Position numbers and translations under genes: made by a program
The notes under the pieces: generated by a model
The model's database searches: none
Told to the model about the DNA's origin: nothing
What the model saw: the letters and a program-made list of their open reading frames with translations, nothing else
Assembly (NCBI GenBank): GCA_017441265.1
Contig: JAFRYE010000052.1
Location: 1-47,472 of the forward strand
Direction of reading: 5' to 3'
DNA from: Lachnospiraceae bacterium
Lineage (GTDB): Bacteria > Bacillota > Clostridia > Lachnospirales > Lachnospiraceae
Length of the DNA: 47,472 nucleotides
Part shown: piece after piece, positions 35,054 through 46,313 of the stretch
Numbering within the stretch: position 1 is the first letter of the stretch
Layout: every line of letters begins with the position of its first letter

Positions 35054-37758
35054 TCCGACTCAGCAAATTAAACAAATATTATAACCGCGGCAAGGAGACC
35101 GAGATCCACGTCCTGGACGACATCTCGCTGGAACTTCCTGAACGCGGAATGTGCGCGGTATTCGGACAGAGCGGCTGCGGCAAGACGACGCTTCTGAACG
35201 TGATCGGCGGCCTGGACACCGTCTCCTCGGGAGAGGTCGCATTTGACGACGGTGTGCTTGGGCAAAATGACATTGAGCTTCGAAACCGCGATATCGGATT
35301 TATTTTCCAGAATTATAACCTGAGCAAGAACGAGACCGTCTTTGAAAATGTGGCGGCGGCGCTGCGCCTATGCGGCCTGACGGACGAGAACGAGATCCGC
35401 ACCCGCGTGATTGCGGCGCTTGTGAACGTCGGCATGGAAAAGTACGAAAAGCGGCTTCCGGACACGCTCTCAGGCGGGCAGCAGCAGCGCGTGGCAATCG
35501 CACGCGCGATCGTTAAGAATCCGAAGGTGATCCTCGCGGATGAGCCGACCGGAAACCTCGACGAGACGAACACGATCCTGATCATGGACATCCTTCGGAA
35601 AATGTCCGAAGAGTGCCTCGTCATCCTCGTCACGCACGAGGCTCAGCTCGTCGATCTGTACTGCACGACGGTCATTGAACTGAAGGACGGCAGGATTGTC
35701 AATATCCGGGAAAATGAGACCGCGAACGGCTCGATGACAGCAAGCTCGAGAGACATTTTCCTCGGAGATCTTCCGAGCGAAGTCGGGGAGAGCGCCGGGA
35801 CGGTAGTTCGGTTCTACGGCGAGCCGACGGAGGAGCCGTTGACGCTTACGGTTGTGCATCATAACGGACATGTGTATCTGCGCGTCGACAGCAGCAAGGT
35901 TGAAATCCTGGACAGCACCAGTGAGGTTAAGCTGCGCGAGGGCAAATTCAAGGCTTCCGAGGAGGCAAAACGACGCGAAGAAGCCATCGATATGAAGAAC
36001 CTTCCGAGAATCACGGAGGGCGTATGCGGCAAACTGTTCAACTTAAAGAACAGCATTCGGAACAGCTACACGGAAAACATCATGGAAACCAACGGCAAGA
36101 AGCGCCGCTGGGCATTGATCATCTGCCTGTTTTTGTTCGGGGCTGCTGCGGTGTTTGTCACGGCATTTTTCGGAAAAGGATTCTCCGCGATCAAACAGGC
36201 GAAAGATTCCTACAACGATCGGATCTTTTATGTGTATGCCAAGGACGAGACGATCGGCGAGCGCCTGAGGAAAGCGGCCGAAGATCCGGCGTCCGGGTTC
36301 ACATGGTTTGACTGGGAAGGCGTTTACAACCGGCCGGACGATAATGAGTTGTATTTTCATTTTGCATCGCTGATGACAGCGGGACAGTTCGGAATGAATG
36401 AGTATGCGAGCATGTACATGGACATGAATTCGTTCGGCATGTCCGTCAATGCGGCGGAGTTTCCGCTGAGCAAGCTCGGGAAGGCGACCGTTGTGTGCGG
36501 GACGGATACGCTTGGAAGCGACAGTGAGATTTTGATCACATCCCGTACGGCGGATATTCTGCTTGATAATTCACCGTTTCCGTTTGTTACGACGTATGAG
36601 GATCTGCTCCTTCTCGGCGGAACGATCAACGGGACAGAGGTGAGAATCGTCGGTATCGTGGACTCCGATGAGCTGGCGTACTATATCCGCGATATGCTGT
36701 ACATGCGCAGTCTTGCGTCTTCATATATCGTGGTTGACGACGGGACGTTCGGTCTGTCGCGCGGGGAATGCGCCTATGTGCGTACGGCCTTCCGCGGCAA
36801 TGAAGAATACGGCTTTGAGACGGTTACGGTGGGTGATAAGCTCAATTACCGCGGACTGGATCTTTCGGTTACGAAGTATTACAATCTTTCGGACTATGTC
36901 GAGAAATCCGACCTGTATTCGGAAGAGCAGATTGAGGCAATGCTTCAGGAACGAAGCAAAACCGAGTGGGAACTGGCGGTGCATTGTCCGTATGTGTCGG
37001 ATATTCGCACGTCCGAATTGTGGAACGGAGAATACCGGGTTCGCTGGAAGACATCGAGATTCTTTGTGATCCATCCGGATGATTTTGCGCAGACGGCAAC
37101 GATGTTTGCTGCTTCCAGCAAACGGTTTGAGAGCGCCGACAGGGATGTCGCAGCCGAAGAGATGAGTATCCCGTATCAGGGCTTGACTCATATAAGACCG
37201 TTCTACCGGATTTACTCGGATGATGTAGATAAAACGGAAGAATATATAAAGAGCAACTTTGCGGATGTTTCCATCGCCGGTTCGGACAATGACTCGGGAC
37301 TCAGTCCGATCTACACACCGGACGACCGTTATGAAATGTACTTCAAACCGCTTCGCAAAAATGCGATGGAAAAACTGACATATCTCGCGGTTGTTCTGTT
37401 ACTGTTCTGCGTTTGTATGTTCTTCATCATGAAATCTTCGGTGATGAATCGGATGCGCGAGATCGGAATTTACCGGGCGATCGGCGTCTCGAAGAAAAAT
37501 GTGTTGTTCCGCTTTGCGGTAGAGGCGGCTGTCGTGATGTCGCTGAGTGCTCTGATCGGGTATCTCGGTGCAAGCGTGATCATGGGCCGTCTGTACAGCC
37601 AGAGCAGCAGCGCGAATGCAGTCGTGTATTATCCTTTGTGGCTTGCACTCGCATTGTTAGCGGTATTGTACGGAGTAGGAATCCTGTGCGGAATCTTGCC
37701 GGTAGCGAAGCTGCTGCGCAAGACGCCGAGTGAAATTCTGGCGAAGTATGATATATAA
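35050..37758 (+). CDS. ABC transporter ATPase-permease fusion, pair 1 subunit B
   Basis: A 902-residue partner of the preceding protein, with the same layout. Its ATPase has Walker A QSGCGKTT (40-47), LSGGQQQR and [12 protein letters not shown]. Between the ATPase and the first membrane helix (about 356-375) lies a region of about 130 residues that subunit A lacks. A large extracytoplasmic domain follows, then three C-terminal helices. The segment [11 protein letters not shown] between helices is typical of FtsX-like permeases. It starts on the last bases of subunit A. All ATPase motifs look functional. Confidence 0.9.
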   Translation: MIRLSKLNKYYNRGKETEIHVLDDISLELPERGMCAVFGQSGCGKTTLLNVIGGLDTVSSGEVAFDDGVLGQNDIELRNRDIGFIFQNYNLSKNETVFENVAAALRLCGLTDENEIRTRVIAALVNVGMEKYEKRLPDTLSGGQQQRVAIARAIVKNPKVILADEPTGNLDETNTILIMDILRKMSEECLVILVTHEAQLVDLYCTTVIELKDGRIVNIRENETANGSMTASSRDIFLGDLPSEVGESAGTVVRFYGEPTEEPLTLTVVHHNGHVYLRVDSSKVEILDSTSEVKLREGKFKASEEAKRREEAIDMKNLPRITEGVCGKLFNLKNSIRNSYTENIMETNGKKRRWALIICLFLFGAAAVFVTAFFGKGFSAIKQAKDSYNDRIFYVYAKDETIGERLRKAAEDPASGFTWFDWEGVYNRPDDNELYFHFASLMTAGQFGMNEYASMYMDMNSFGMSVNAAEFPLSKLGKATVVCGTDTLGSDSEILITSRTADILLDNSPFPFVTTYEDLLLLGGTINGTEVRIVGIVDSDELAYYIRDMLYMRSLASSYIVVDDGTFGLSRGECAYVRTAFRGNEEYGFETVTVGDKLNYRGLDLSVTKYYNLSDYVEKSDLYSEEQIEAMLQERSKTEWELAVHCPYVSDIRTSELWNGEYRVRWKTSRFFVIHPDDFAQTATMFAASSKRFESADRDVAAEEMSIPYQGLTHIRPFYRIYSDDVDKTEEYIKSNFADVSIAGSDNDSGLSPIYTPDDRYEMYFKPLRKNAMEKLTYLAVVLLLFCVCMFFIMKSSVMNRMREIGIYRAIGVSKKNVLFRFAVEAAVVMSLSALIGYLGASVIMGRLYSQSSSANAVVYYPLWLALALLAVLYGVGILCGILPVAKLLRKTPSEILAKYDI

Positions 37759-37800
37759 ATTGCTGGACCGTTGCAAAAAAACTAAAGGGGGAGGAAATCT

Positions 37801-40041
37801 ATGTCATTTCTTCAATTGAGCAACATCGGCAAAATCTACGTTTCGGAGGGGAATGTCGCTGTCGGTATCCGCGGTGTCAATCTTAACTTCGAACTCGGAG
37901 AGTTTGTTGCGATCACCGGTGCTTCCGGCTCCGGTAAATCAACGCTTCTCAACGTCCTGAGCGGTATGGATACGTACGAGGAGGGCGAACTCTACATAGA
38001 GGGACAGCCTACATCGCACTATCTGCAGCCGGACTGGGAGGAGTATCGAGCGAAGTACATTTCGTTCATTTTCCAGGACTACAACATCATCGACAGTTTT
38101 ACGGTGTTGCAGAATGTCGAGCTTGCCTTGATGACGATCTCCGATCCGTTGGAGCGGAGAAGGCGTGCTATCGAGTTGATCGACCGGGTCGGTCTGTCAA
38201 GTCACATGAAACACAAGGGAAGCCAGCTCTCGGGCGGACAGAAGCAGCGTACCGTTATCGCGCGTGCGCTTGCCAAGGACAGTCCGATCATTCTGGCCGA
38301 CGAGCCGACCGGTAACCTGGATTCGGAGACGTCGAAAGAGATCATCAAGTTGTTGCGCGAGGTTTCGAAAGAGAAACTTCTGATCATGGTTACGCACAAC
38401 TTTGATCAGGTGGCGGATGTCGCGACGCGACATATCCGTGTCTTTGACGGTGCGGTGGAATCCGATCAGACGATTTCCGCCACGGAGTATTATTCCCCGG
38501 AAGGCATCTATCAGGAACCGGAAAAGAAGATTTCTGTTCTTTCCAACGGTCTGCTGCTCGGGCGCTCCATCTTTTTCTCAAAGCCGAAGCTCAGCAGTTT
38601 TCTGTGTCTGTTGCTGTTGATCGGTTCCGTGGGAATCTTTTTTGCGACGGGTATCTTCGGTCAGTTCCGAATCCTGTTTCAGCCGAATTATATGTTCAAT
38701 TATCAGGAAGGCAGGTTGATCCTGATCCACTCGGACGGAACACCTCTGTCTTCCGATGAACTTGAGAAGATAGTCAATACTTATGACGGCGCAGAGAGGT
38801 ATCTGCGTTGTGATAAGATGATTGACAAGAAGTCCAGTTTCAGCGTATACGTCGACACCGAGCACGATTTCCAATACTATTGTGATATCTCAAAGGATAT
38901 CGGAACTCCGGATGAGGGAAGCTATCCGAAGACCGAGAAAGAGGTCTTTTTGCATCTGCCGATTTACGCGAAAGGACATTTTTTCGTCGGAGCCTCATTC
39001 AATATCTCCGACGTCTATTATATAATCAGCGGCATTAAGTACTATCTTGATAACACGAAGTATGCGACGGCATACCTGACGAATGACGGATTAAACCGTG
39101 TGAACGTTTCGTCGTTTAGAAAGACGGAGATGAGCGTCCGTGAGATTGTGCTCGGAAATCAGGCTGTTTCGAGCAATCTGTTAGGTAATATCAATGTTCG
39201 ACTTGATGACACGGTTCCCGACGGCAAACTGTGTATTTCCGGAAATACCGAGTATATAGAGAAGGTAAAAAATTCCGGTAACTTTTCAGTGACCATCGGA
39301 CTCAAGGACAACGCCCGTGAGGATGACTACGATGATTTCTTTTATCGCGCCGAATTTGTAGAAGTCTTCGCGGACGAAAAGATCGTTGCGCAGGTAGTAT
39401 TTCCCAAGGACGCGATCGTATTTCGGCTGAACGATAGTATTGAGTATACCAATATTTACGTGAATCCGAGTATTCAGTTACAGCTTCAGACGATGGCAAT
39501 CGATGAAAGCTACAAGCAGGCCAGCGTCTACTTCTCAAGCAACCGCAAAGCCCGGAATGCGGCGGAAGAGCTGAATAAGAACGGCTACTTGGCCGTTTTG
39601 TCCGACACGACGGTTGCGTTGGGAATTACCGAGATTATCGTAATGCTCTTAACCGGCGGATGGATGATCTTTATGTGGTTCATGGCAGTCGTATTTCTGG
39701 CATTTTTCGTACGGTTGTGCTCCAATCGAAGTGTTACCGCTTTTCGTGAGGATATCGCAATCCTCAGGTCGATGGGAATTCCGGTCAAGGTGGTTCGCCT
39801 CGGCATCTATATCCGTATGTTTCTTGCACTGGTTCCGTCTCTGATCATCGTTCCGATCCTGGCGGCAATTCTGTATCGCCTTCCCAGGTGGAATGCTATG
39901 CTTGTTTATCTGAAACCGTGGCAGTACGTCGCGTTGTTCCTTGCTATGATCTATCTCGTATACCGCGTGACGAGAAGACAGATCAAGGATCTGTTCGGAA
40001 CAAGCGTAAAGAAATCGTTACAGGGGGGAAATAAAGAATGA
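37801..40041 (+). CDS. ABC transporter ATPase-permease fusion, pair 2 subunit A
   Basis: A 746-residue paralogue of the pair 1 A subunit. The ATPase domains are very similar throughout (same IGKIYVSE start, Walker [30 protein letters not shown]), as are the last three helices. The extracytoplasmic domains are much more diverged. A strong AAAGGGGGAGG site precedes the start, and the 42-base gap behind pair 1 holds no terminator or promoter I can see, so all four genes may be one transcript. The stop overlaps the next gene (ATGA). Confidence 0.9.
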   Translation: MSFLQLSNIGKIYVSEGNVAVGIRGVNLNFELGEFVAITGASGSGKSTLLNVLSGMDTYEEGELYIEGQPTSHYLQPDWEEYRAKYISFIFQDYNIIDSFTVLQNVELALMTISDPLERRRRAIELIDRVGLSSHMKHKGSQLSGGQKQRTVIARALAKDSPIILADEPTGNLDSETSKEIIKLLREVSKEKLLIMVTHNFDQVADVATRHIRVFDGAVESDQTISATEYYSPEGIYQEPEKKISVLSNGLLLGRSIFFSKPKLSSFLCLLLLIGSVGIFFATGIFGQFRILFQPNYMFNYQEGRLILIHSDGTPLSSDELEKIVNTYDGAERYLRCDKMIDKKSSFSVYVDTEHDFQYYCDISKDIGTPDEGSYPKTEKEVFLHLPIYAKGHFFVGASFNISDVYYIISGIKYYLDNTKYATAYLTNDGLNRVNVSSFRKTEMSVREIVLGNQAVSSNLLGNINVRLDDTVPDGKLCISGNTEYIEKVKNSGNFSVTIGLKDNAREDDYDDFFYRAEFVEVFADEKIVAQVVFPKDAIVFRLNDSIEYTNIYVNPSIQLQLQTMAIDESYKQASVYFSSNRKARNAAEELNKNGYLAVLSDTTVALGITEIIVMLLTGGWMIFMWFMAVVFLAFFVRLCSNRSVTAFREDIAILRSMGIPVKVVRLGIYIRMFLALVPSLIIVPILAAILYRLPRWNAMLVYLKPWQYVALFLAMIYLVYRVTRRQIKDLFGTSVKKSLQGGNKE

Positions 40042-42698
40042 TACGGTTAAATCAGGTTCATAAGTTTTTTAATCGCGGAAAGCAAAATGAAATACATGTC
40101 ATTGACGATATCACGCTCAACCTGCCGGATCACGGTATCTGCGCGATCTTCGGACCCTCCGGCTGCGGTAAAACGACCCTTTTGAATGTCATCGGCGGTC
40201 TGGACAAGTATGCAAGCGGCGAAGTGTTGTATGACGAACAGAATCTGGCGATGAATACGGACGAACTCCGCAACCGGTATACCGGTTTCATTTTCCAGAA
40301 TTACAACCTGAACAAGGAAGAGACGGTGTTCGATAATGTCGCGGATGCGCTTCGGCTGTGCGGCATGAAGGATGAAGAGCAGATCCGTTCCCGCGTTCTG
40401 GCGGCGCTTCGCAACGTCGGAATGGATAAGTATATCAAGCGTACGCCCGACACGCTCTCCGGAGGTCAGCAGCAGAGAGTTGCGATCGCCCGGGCAATCG
40501 TTAAGAATCCCAGAGTTATCCTTGCGGACGAGCCGACCGGTAACCTTGACGAGGGCAATACGATCCTTGTCATGGACATCCTGAAAGAGCTCTCCAGGGA
40601 GCATTTGATCCTTTTGGTAACGCATGAGGAAAACCTTGTCGATTTTTATTGCGACACGGTGATCGAGCTCAGGGACGGCTGTGTTGTCGGAATTCGTTCG
40701 AACGACCAGACAAACGGATATGTGGCGAGAGACAAGAATACCATTTACCTCGGGGAAATGGAAAAGAAGGAAGTTTCCGACGGTAATGTGGATGTCGCGT
40801 ATTACGGAGATGCGCCGGCAAAGCCGGTTTCACTGACGGTGATCAACCAAAACGGAAGATTGTTTGTCCGGATCAATACGCCCGGCGTTTCGGTGGTCGA
40901 TGAGTACAGCGAGACCCGCATTGCGGAAGGCGTTTTCACGGAAAATGCCCGTGCGGAAGAGAAGGCGGCTACCATCGATATGAGCGAATTGCCTCCGTTC
41001 GAGGGATCCGAGTACGGTAAACTTTTCACTTTCAAATCGTCAGTGAAGAGCGGTTATCTCATCAACTACAAATCGATCATGTCCAAAAAGGGCAAGAAGC
41101 GTCTGCGCAACCTGCTGTTTTTGTTTGCAATGGTGATCGTATTTGCGACCGCCGCGTTCGGAACGGGGTTGCGATCCGTCTTTGAGATTAAGGAGCAGTA
41201 CAATAACAATGTTTGTTATGTAACGGCCAACAGTAAGAATATCGCTGCGGAGATGCGTGCAGCTATGGCAGATCCGGCGAGCGGGATCGACGGGATCCGT
41301 ATCGTACAACAAGATCTGTACAGAATGTTCAGTGATCCCGAGTATCCGTTGAAGGCCAACGGATTCGAGTCTTATTCGCCCTCTAACGGCGTTGCCGCGA
41401 TGCTTGACGGAAGCAACGGTTCTGCTACATTGCACGGAACGATGTTCGGTCAATCCGTTTTGAAGGATCCGAAAGTTGTTGCAGGTTCTCTGGACAGCCC
41501 CTTCGGTGACAAGAGTCTTATTATCACGACCGCGGTTGCCGACAAGATCCTCGAGGAAAAGAAGTACGAGTATCTGACCACCTATGACAATCTGATCGGC
41601 ATGTACGGAAGCTTTGATTCACGCAGATTTGACTTCCGGGTCGGTGCAGTCATTGAATCCGACGAAACCGCAGTGTATTATTCCGATCTGGTGCTGGCTG
41701 TTATGGACCTTGACCGATGCGGGAATATTCTTCCCGACTCGGAAAACCGTTTCGCTCTCGGCGAGCGGGAGTGCGTCTGCTTCTACGCGGAGCACTTTAA
41801 GGATGAAATCAACTACACAGAGGGCGATGTCATCAAGATCAACGGGGAAGAGTTCACGATCAAGAAGATCATCATGCTTCATGCGGATGTGCTTTCTTCC
41901 GGGATTACCGAGGAGGAGATGGCGGTCGAGAATTATCTATCGACGTTGTGCGGCTTCAACGGAAACAGGCTTGAGTATGTCGTGATGAATGAGCAGACGT
42001 TGCTTGATGTCTCCAAGTACTACGGAACCACAATGGATAAGCAGAACGCCGAGGGTGATTACTCGTTTAGTTTCCTGAATAGCAGGTGGGAAGCGAATGA
42101 ACGGCAACTGTTTTATATGATCCATTCCAAGGATATTGAGAAGACTTCGGAGTATCTGAAGACGCATTTCGGAAGTATCACGCTCAGAGACTTCGGCGAC
42201 TTTTCCGGCGGTATCGAATTCGGTGAGAAACAGCCAATCAATAAGGCTGTATACACGCCCGATGATCTGTATGATTACTATTTCGGCAGAGCGAGCAAGA
42301 GTATCTTCCGGCCGTTGATCTTCGAAGGTGTGATTCTGGCAATCATGTGCGTCTGCATGTACTTCATCATGAAGTCGACGATCATGAACCGGATCCGCGA
42401 GATCGGCATTTATAGGGCGATCGGTGTGACAAAGAAAAATGTCATTTTCCGATTCGCGGTAGAAGCCGGCGTGATGGTGACGTTCAGCGTTTATCTCGGA
42501 TTCCTCTTTGCGAGCGGCGTTGTCTGGTATATGCTTCACAAGTCCAGCCTGATTAAAGAATTATTCTTCTATCCGATCTGGTTGGCGTTGATCATTCTGG
42601 TGTTCCTCTACGCCGCGACGATCATCTGCGGTATCATACCGGTGCTTGGGCTTACCCGCAAGACTCCGAGTGAAATCCTGGCGAAGTACGACATATAA
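40038..42698 (+). CDS. ABC transporter ATPase-permease fusion, pair 2 subunit B
   Basis: An 886-residue paralogue of the pair 1 B subunit with Walker [30 protein letters not shown], the same insertion between ATPase and first helix, a large extracytoplasmic domain, and a matching end ([11 protein letters not shown] is shared by both B subunits). It is translationally coupled to subunit A. It is the last gene before a bidirectional terminator. The substrate is unknown. Confidence 0.9.
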   Translation: MIRLNQVHKFFNRGKQNEIHVIDDITLNLPDHGICAIFGPSGCGKTTLLNVIGGLDKYASGEVLYDEQNLAMNTDELRNRYTGFIFQNYNLNKEETVFDNVADALRLCGMKDEEQIRSRVLAALRNVGMDKYIKRTPDTLSGGQQQRVAIARAIVKNPRVILADEPTGNLDEGNTILVMDILKELSREHLILLVTHEENLVDFYCDTVIELRDGCVVGIRSNDQTNGYVARDKNTIYLGEMEKKEVSDGNVDVAYYGDAPAKPVSLTVINQNGRLFVRINTPGVSVVDEYSETRIAEGVFTENARAEEKAATIDMSELPPFEGSEYGKLFTFKSSVKSGYLINYKSIMSKKGKKRLRNLLFLFAMVIVFATAAFGTGLRSVFEIKEQYNNNVCYVTANSKNIAAEMRAAMADPASGIDGIRIVQQDLYRMFSDPEYPLKANGFESYSPSNGVAAMLDGSNGSATLHGTMFGQSVLKDPKVVAGSLDSPFGDKSLIITTAVADKILEEKKYEYLTTYDNLIGMYGSFDSRRFDFRVGAVIESDETAVYYSDLVLAVMDLDRCGNILPDSENRFALGERECVCFYAEHFKDEINYTEGDVIKINGEEFTIKKIIMLHADVLSSGITEEEMAVENYLSTLCGFNGNRLEYVVMNEQTLLDVSKYYGTTMDKQNAEGDYSFSFLNSRWEANERQLFYMIHSKDIEKTSEYLKTHFGSITLRDFGDFSGGIEFGEKQPINKAVYTPDDLYDYYFGRASKSIFRPLIFEGVILAIMCVCMYFIMKSTIMNRIREIGIYRAIGVTKKNVIFRFAVEAGVMVTFSVYLGFLFASGVVWYMLHKSSLIKELFFYPIWLALIILVFLYAATIICGIIPVLGLTRKTPSEILAKYDI

Positions 42699-42712
42699 TC
42701 TCAGAACAAAAA

Positions 42713-42750
42713 AATGCCGGCTGCTCCGTTTCGGAGACAGCCGGCGTTTT
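42713..42750. terminator. Bidirectional terminator between convergent operons
   Basis: GCCGGCTG (42716-42723) and CAGCCGGC (42738-42745), with CTCCG and CGGAG continuing the stem across one unpaired base around a TTT loop. A run of A lies on the left (T run for the - strand) and GTTTT on the right. It can end both the ABC operon and the aconitase-icd operon. Confidence 0.9.
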
Positions 42751-42765
42751 GCATCTTCGATGAAA

Positions 42766-43980
42766 TCAGGCGAGCTTTGCGGCAAGGCGCTCGCGGATCG
42801 CCGCGATGAAATCGGCGGAGTTGACGGCGCGGGAAGTGTAGCCTTCGCTGACGAGACCTGCGAGGTCTTTCGTCATAATGCCGTCGTTCAGAGTCTGCAA
42901 AACCGCAGCTTCCAGACAGTCGGCATAGCGGATCAGATCGGCAAGACCGTCTTTCTCGCCGCGCTTGCGGAATGCACCGGACCAGGCGAAGATGGTTGCC
43001 ACGGGGTTCGTGGAGGTCTCCTCACCCTTGAGGTAGCGGTAGTAGTGGCGGGTTACGGTGCCGTGAGCGGCCTCGTACTCGTAGTTTCCGTCGGGGCTTA
43101 CCAGAACGCTGGTCATCATTGCCAGCGAGCCGAATGCGGTGCTGACCATATCACTCATGACGTCGCCGTCGTAGTTCTTGCAGGCCCAGATGAAACCGCC
43201 CTCGGAGCGGATGACGCGGGCTACGGCATCGTCGATCAGAGTGTAGAAGTAGGTGATGCCTGCAGCCTGGAATTTCTCCTTGTACTCGGCATCGTAGATC
43301 TCCTGGAAAATGTCCTTAAAGCGGTGATCATACTTCTTGCTGATGGTGTCCTTCGAGGAGAACCAAAGATCCTGCTTGACCGAGAGTGCGTACTCAAAGC
43401 AGCTTCTGGCAAACGACTCAATGGAAGTGTCCTTGTTGTACATGCCCTGCAATACGCCGGGGCATTCGAAATCATAGATTGTCTCTCGCATTGTCGTGCC
43501 GTCTTCACCGGTGAATACGAGCTCTGCTTTGCCCTTGCCGGGGATGCGGAATTCGGTGTTCTTATAAACGTCGCCGTAGGCGTGACGGGCGATGGTGATC
43601 GGTTTCTTCCAGGTGCGCACGTTGGGCTTGATCGAGTCGATCATGATCGGCGCGCGGAAGACTGTTCCGTCGAGGATGGCGCGGATTGTGCCGTTCGGGC
43701 TCTTCCACATCTGGGAGAGGTTGTATTCGGTGACGCGGGCAGCGTTCGGCGTGATCGTCGCGCATTTTACGGCGACGCCGTACTTCTTGGCTGCGTAGCT
43801 CGCGTCAAGCGTGATCTGATCTTTCGTCTCTTCGCGCTTCGGAAGTCCGAGATCGTAGTACTCGGTCTTGAGGTCGACGAAGGGAAGGATCAACTCGTCT
43901 TTGATCATTTTCCAAAGGATTCGGGTCATTTCGTCGCCGTCCATCTCGACGAGCGGCGTGGTCATGGCAATCTTGTTCAT
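42766..43980 (-). CDS. icd: NADP-dependent isocitrate dehydrogenase
   Basis: Converts isocitrate to 2-oxoglutarate with reduction of NADP, the step that supplies glutamate synthesis. At 404 residues with the start VEMDGDEMTRI and segments such as SPNGTIRAILDG, NYDGDVMSD and AAHGTVTRH, it belongs to the homodimeric, eukaryote-like class rather than the E. coli-type class. GGAGG lies just upstream of the start on the - strand. It is the second gene of an operon, 21 bases behind the aconitase gene. Motifs are complete. Confidence 0.95.
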   Translation of the reverse strand: MNKIAMTTPLVEMDGDEMTRILWKMIKDELILPFVDLKTEYYDLGLPKREETKDQITLDASYAAKKYGVAVKCATITPNAARVTEYNLSQMWKSPNGTIRAILDGTVFRAPIMIDSIKPNVRTWKKPITIARHAYGDVYKNTEFRIPGKGKAELVFTGEDGTTMRETIYDFECPGVLQGMYNKDTSIESFARSCFEYALSVKQDLWFSSKDTISKKYDHRFKDIFQEIYDAEYKEKFQAAGITYFYTLIDDAVARVIRSEGGFIWACKNYDGDVMSDMVSTAFGSLAMMTSVLVSPDGNYEYEAAHGTVTRHYYRYLKGEETSTNPVATIFAWSGAFRKRGEKDGLADLIRYADCLEAAVLQTLNDGIMTKDLAGLVSEGYTSRAVNSADFIAAIRERLAAKLA

Positions 43981-44001
43981 GAGAACCTCCTTAATCGGCT
44001 G

Positions 44002-46260
44002 TCAGGCCTTTTTGTTCTGCTCTGCATAGTAGTTGATCAGGCATCCGTCAAGGATGATCGTCTTTTCCTCGTCGGTGAGACCGCGGATGATCAGCGTCAG
44101 ATCGGTGACGGAGCCGTCCTTGGCAACGGCTTTCGCAGCAAATTCCTCGTCGCCGCGGGCAATCTTGGCGCGCACGTCGGGAACGAAGATGTAATCGCCG
44201 TCCTCATACGGGAACTCGGCACCGTCGGGAAGCGTGAAGGGAAGGATGCCCCAGTTGATACAGTTGCTGCGGTAGCGCTTGGTCGCGTATTCATAGCAGA
44301 TGTTTGCATAGCCGCCGAGCACTTTCTGGCAGGAAGCTGCCTGCTCGCGGGCGGAACCGTCACCCGGACGGTTTGCGAATACACAGGAACCGTACTGCGT
44401 AGTCTTCAAAAGCGATGCTGCGTCGCCGAAGTTCGAGAGAACGGACACAAGCTCGGCAGGAGACTCGCCGTCGCGGCGCGCAAGGTCGAGAGCATGGATC
44501 TCTTTGCTGCGGCCGACATATTCCGGAACGCGGCGGGAGAGAGCAAAATCGGAAAGTCTCAGAGGGTTGCTTCGATACGAACTGGTCTCGCCTGAAGGGA
44601 TCAACTCGTCGGTCGTGGTCACCGGATCGCGGATGACAGCGGCAAGCTTAAGAAGAATATTGTCCGTGAGTGCTTCCATCTTCGGCCAGTCGGTGATGTT
44701 CGGTCCGAGGATGAGCTCCGCATTCGGGTCGGCTTTGCCGAAACCGTAGTAGATGCGATTGCGGTAAACCGTCTTGTCAAAATGATACTCGTGAGCGGGC
44801 ACATCGTACTCAATGTCGGTGGCTGCCGTGATCACGCCGCCGTTGGCTGCCGTAGCGGCAATGCTTCTCGCATCCATCAATGCTACGCCGCAGAGCTGAC
44901 CTTCCGCGGGCTTGCTGCCTTCGCGGTTCGGGAAGTTGCGGGTCGTGTGGCGGATCGAGAGACCGTCGTTGGCCGGAACGTCACCGGCACCGAAGCAGGG
45001 ACCGCAGAAGGACGGCTTGATGATCGCACCGGCCTTGAGGAGCGATGCGATTGCACCGATCTTCGTGAGTTCCAGACTTACCGGAACGCTGGTGGGATAC
45101 ACATTGAGCGAAAAATAACCGTTGCCGCAGTTCTTTTGGTCGAGAATTGCCGCAGCCTCGTCGATATTGTCGAACAGACCGCCGGAGCAGCCGGCGATGA
45201 CGCCCTGGTCGGCGTAAACCTTGCCGTCCTTGACTTTGCTGCGAAGATCATAGTGATGACCTTTGAACTTCGCCGCGGCCTCGGCCTCAACGTTTGCGAG
45301 GATCTCGTCGGCGTTGGCGACGAACTCGTGGATCGTGTAGGCGTTGGACGGATGGAACGGAAGAGCGATCATCGACTCTGCCTTGTCAAGATCGATGGTG
45401 ATGAAGCGATCGTAATATGCGCCGTCTCCCGGAACCAGACGCTTGTAGCATTCCGGACGCTCATGCGCAACATAGTGACCCTTCGTGATCTCGTCGGTCT
45501 CCCAGATCGAGGAGAGACAGGTGGTCTCGGTGGTCATGACGTCGATACCGTTGCGGAAATCGATCGGAAGATTGGCAAGACCGGGCCCCGTGAATTCCAG
45601 AACGCGGTTCTTAACGAAACCGTCGGCAAATGTGGCGCGCACGAGATCGAGAGCAATGTCGTGGGGGCCGATACCGCGCTTCGGCTTGCCGGTCACATAG
45701 ACAAGGACAACCTCGGGCATGTTGAGGTCCCAGGTGTTATTAAGAAGCTGTTTTACAAGTTCGGGACCGCCCTCGCCGACGCCCATGGTGCCGAGAGCAC
45801 CGTAGCGGGTGTGGGAATCGGAACCGAGGATCATGTTTCCGCAGGCGGACAGTTCCTCACGGGCATAGGAGTGAATGACGCTCTGGTTAGCCGGAACATA
45901 GATGCCTCCGAAGCGCTTTGCCGCGGAGAGACCGAATACATGGTCGTCTTCATTGATCGTGCCGCCGACGGCGCAGAGGCTGTTGTGGCAGTTGGTCATG
46001 GCATAAGGAAGCGGGAACTCGGTGAGCCCGCTGGCACGCGCCGTCTGGATGATGCCGACGTATGTGATGTCATGGGACACCATGGCGTCAAATTTTATCT
46101 TAAGCTTGGAGTCATCGCCCGAAGTGTTGTGGGAAGACAGGATCACGTAGGCGATGGTGCGGCGGCGTGCCTCATCCGGGGAAAGACTTCCCGTTGCGGA
46201 CGGGATGCCTCCGTTGAGATAGACCCCGCCCTCGTGCAGGGTTATGCAGGTGTTGCTCAT
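44002..46260 (-). CDS. Aconitate hydratase family protein
   Basis: A 752-residue hydratase of the aconitase superfamily, which uses a 4Fe-4S cluster to turn citrate into isocitrate. Cluster-type cysteines are visible in AGCSGG and in SFCGPCFGAGD, and GSDSHTRYGALG matches the substrate-binding region. The C-terminal swivel domain contains YRSNCINWG. The order aconitase-icd supports a role in making 2-oxoglutarate; citrate synthase is not in the window. I prefer ATG 46260, with AAAGGAGAG just upstream, over a longer reading from 46302 that would run over this site. It could be a hydratase of slightly different specificity, but the partner gene argues for aconitase. Confidence 0.9.
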   Translation of the reverse strand: MSNTCITLHEGGVYLNGGIPSATGSLSPDEARRRTIAYVILSSHNTSGDDSKLKIKFDAMVSHDITYVGIIQTARASGLTEFPLPYAMTNCHNSLCAVGGTINEDDHVFGLSAAKRFGGIYVPANQSVIHSYAREELSACGNMILGSDSHTRYGALGTMGVGEGGPELVKQLLNNTWDLNMPEVVLVYVTGKPKRGIGPHDIALDLVRATFADGFVKNRVLEFTGPGLANLPIDFRNGIDVMTTETTCLSSIWETDEITKGHYVAHERPECYKRLVPGDGAYYDRFITIDLDKAESMIALPFHPSNAYTIHEFVANADEILANVEAEAAAKFKGHHYDLRSKVKDGKVYADQGVIAGCSGGLFDNIDEAAAILDQKNCGNGYFSLNVYPTSVPVSLELTKIGAIASLLKAGAIIKPSFCGPCFGAGDVPANDGLSIRHTTRNFPNREGSKPAEGQLCGVALMDARSIAATAANGGVITAATDIEYDVPAHEYHFDKTVYRNRIYYGFGKADPNAELILGPNITDWPKMEALTDNILLKLAAVIRDPVTTTDELIPSGETSSYRSNPLRLSDFALSRRVPEYVGRSKEIHALDLARRDGESPAELVSVLSNFGDAASLLKTTQYGSCVFANRPGDGSAREQAASCQKVLGGYANICYEYATKRYRSNCINWGILPFTLPDGAEFPYEDGDYIFVPDVRAKIARGDEEFAAKAVAKDGSVTDLTLIIRGLTDEEKTIILDGCLINYYAEQNKKA

Positions 46261-46313
46261 AGAAACTCTCCTTTGAACATATTCGTAAAATGCAATGTGC
46301 ACATACGGAATTA

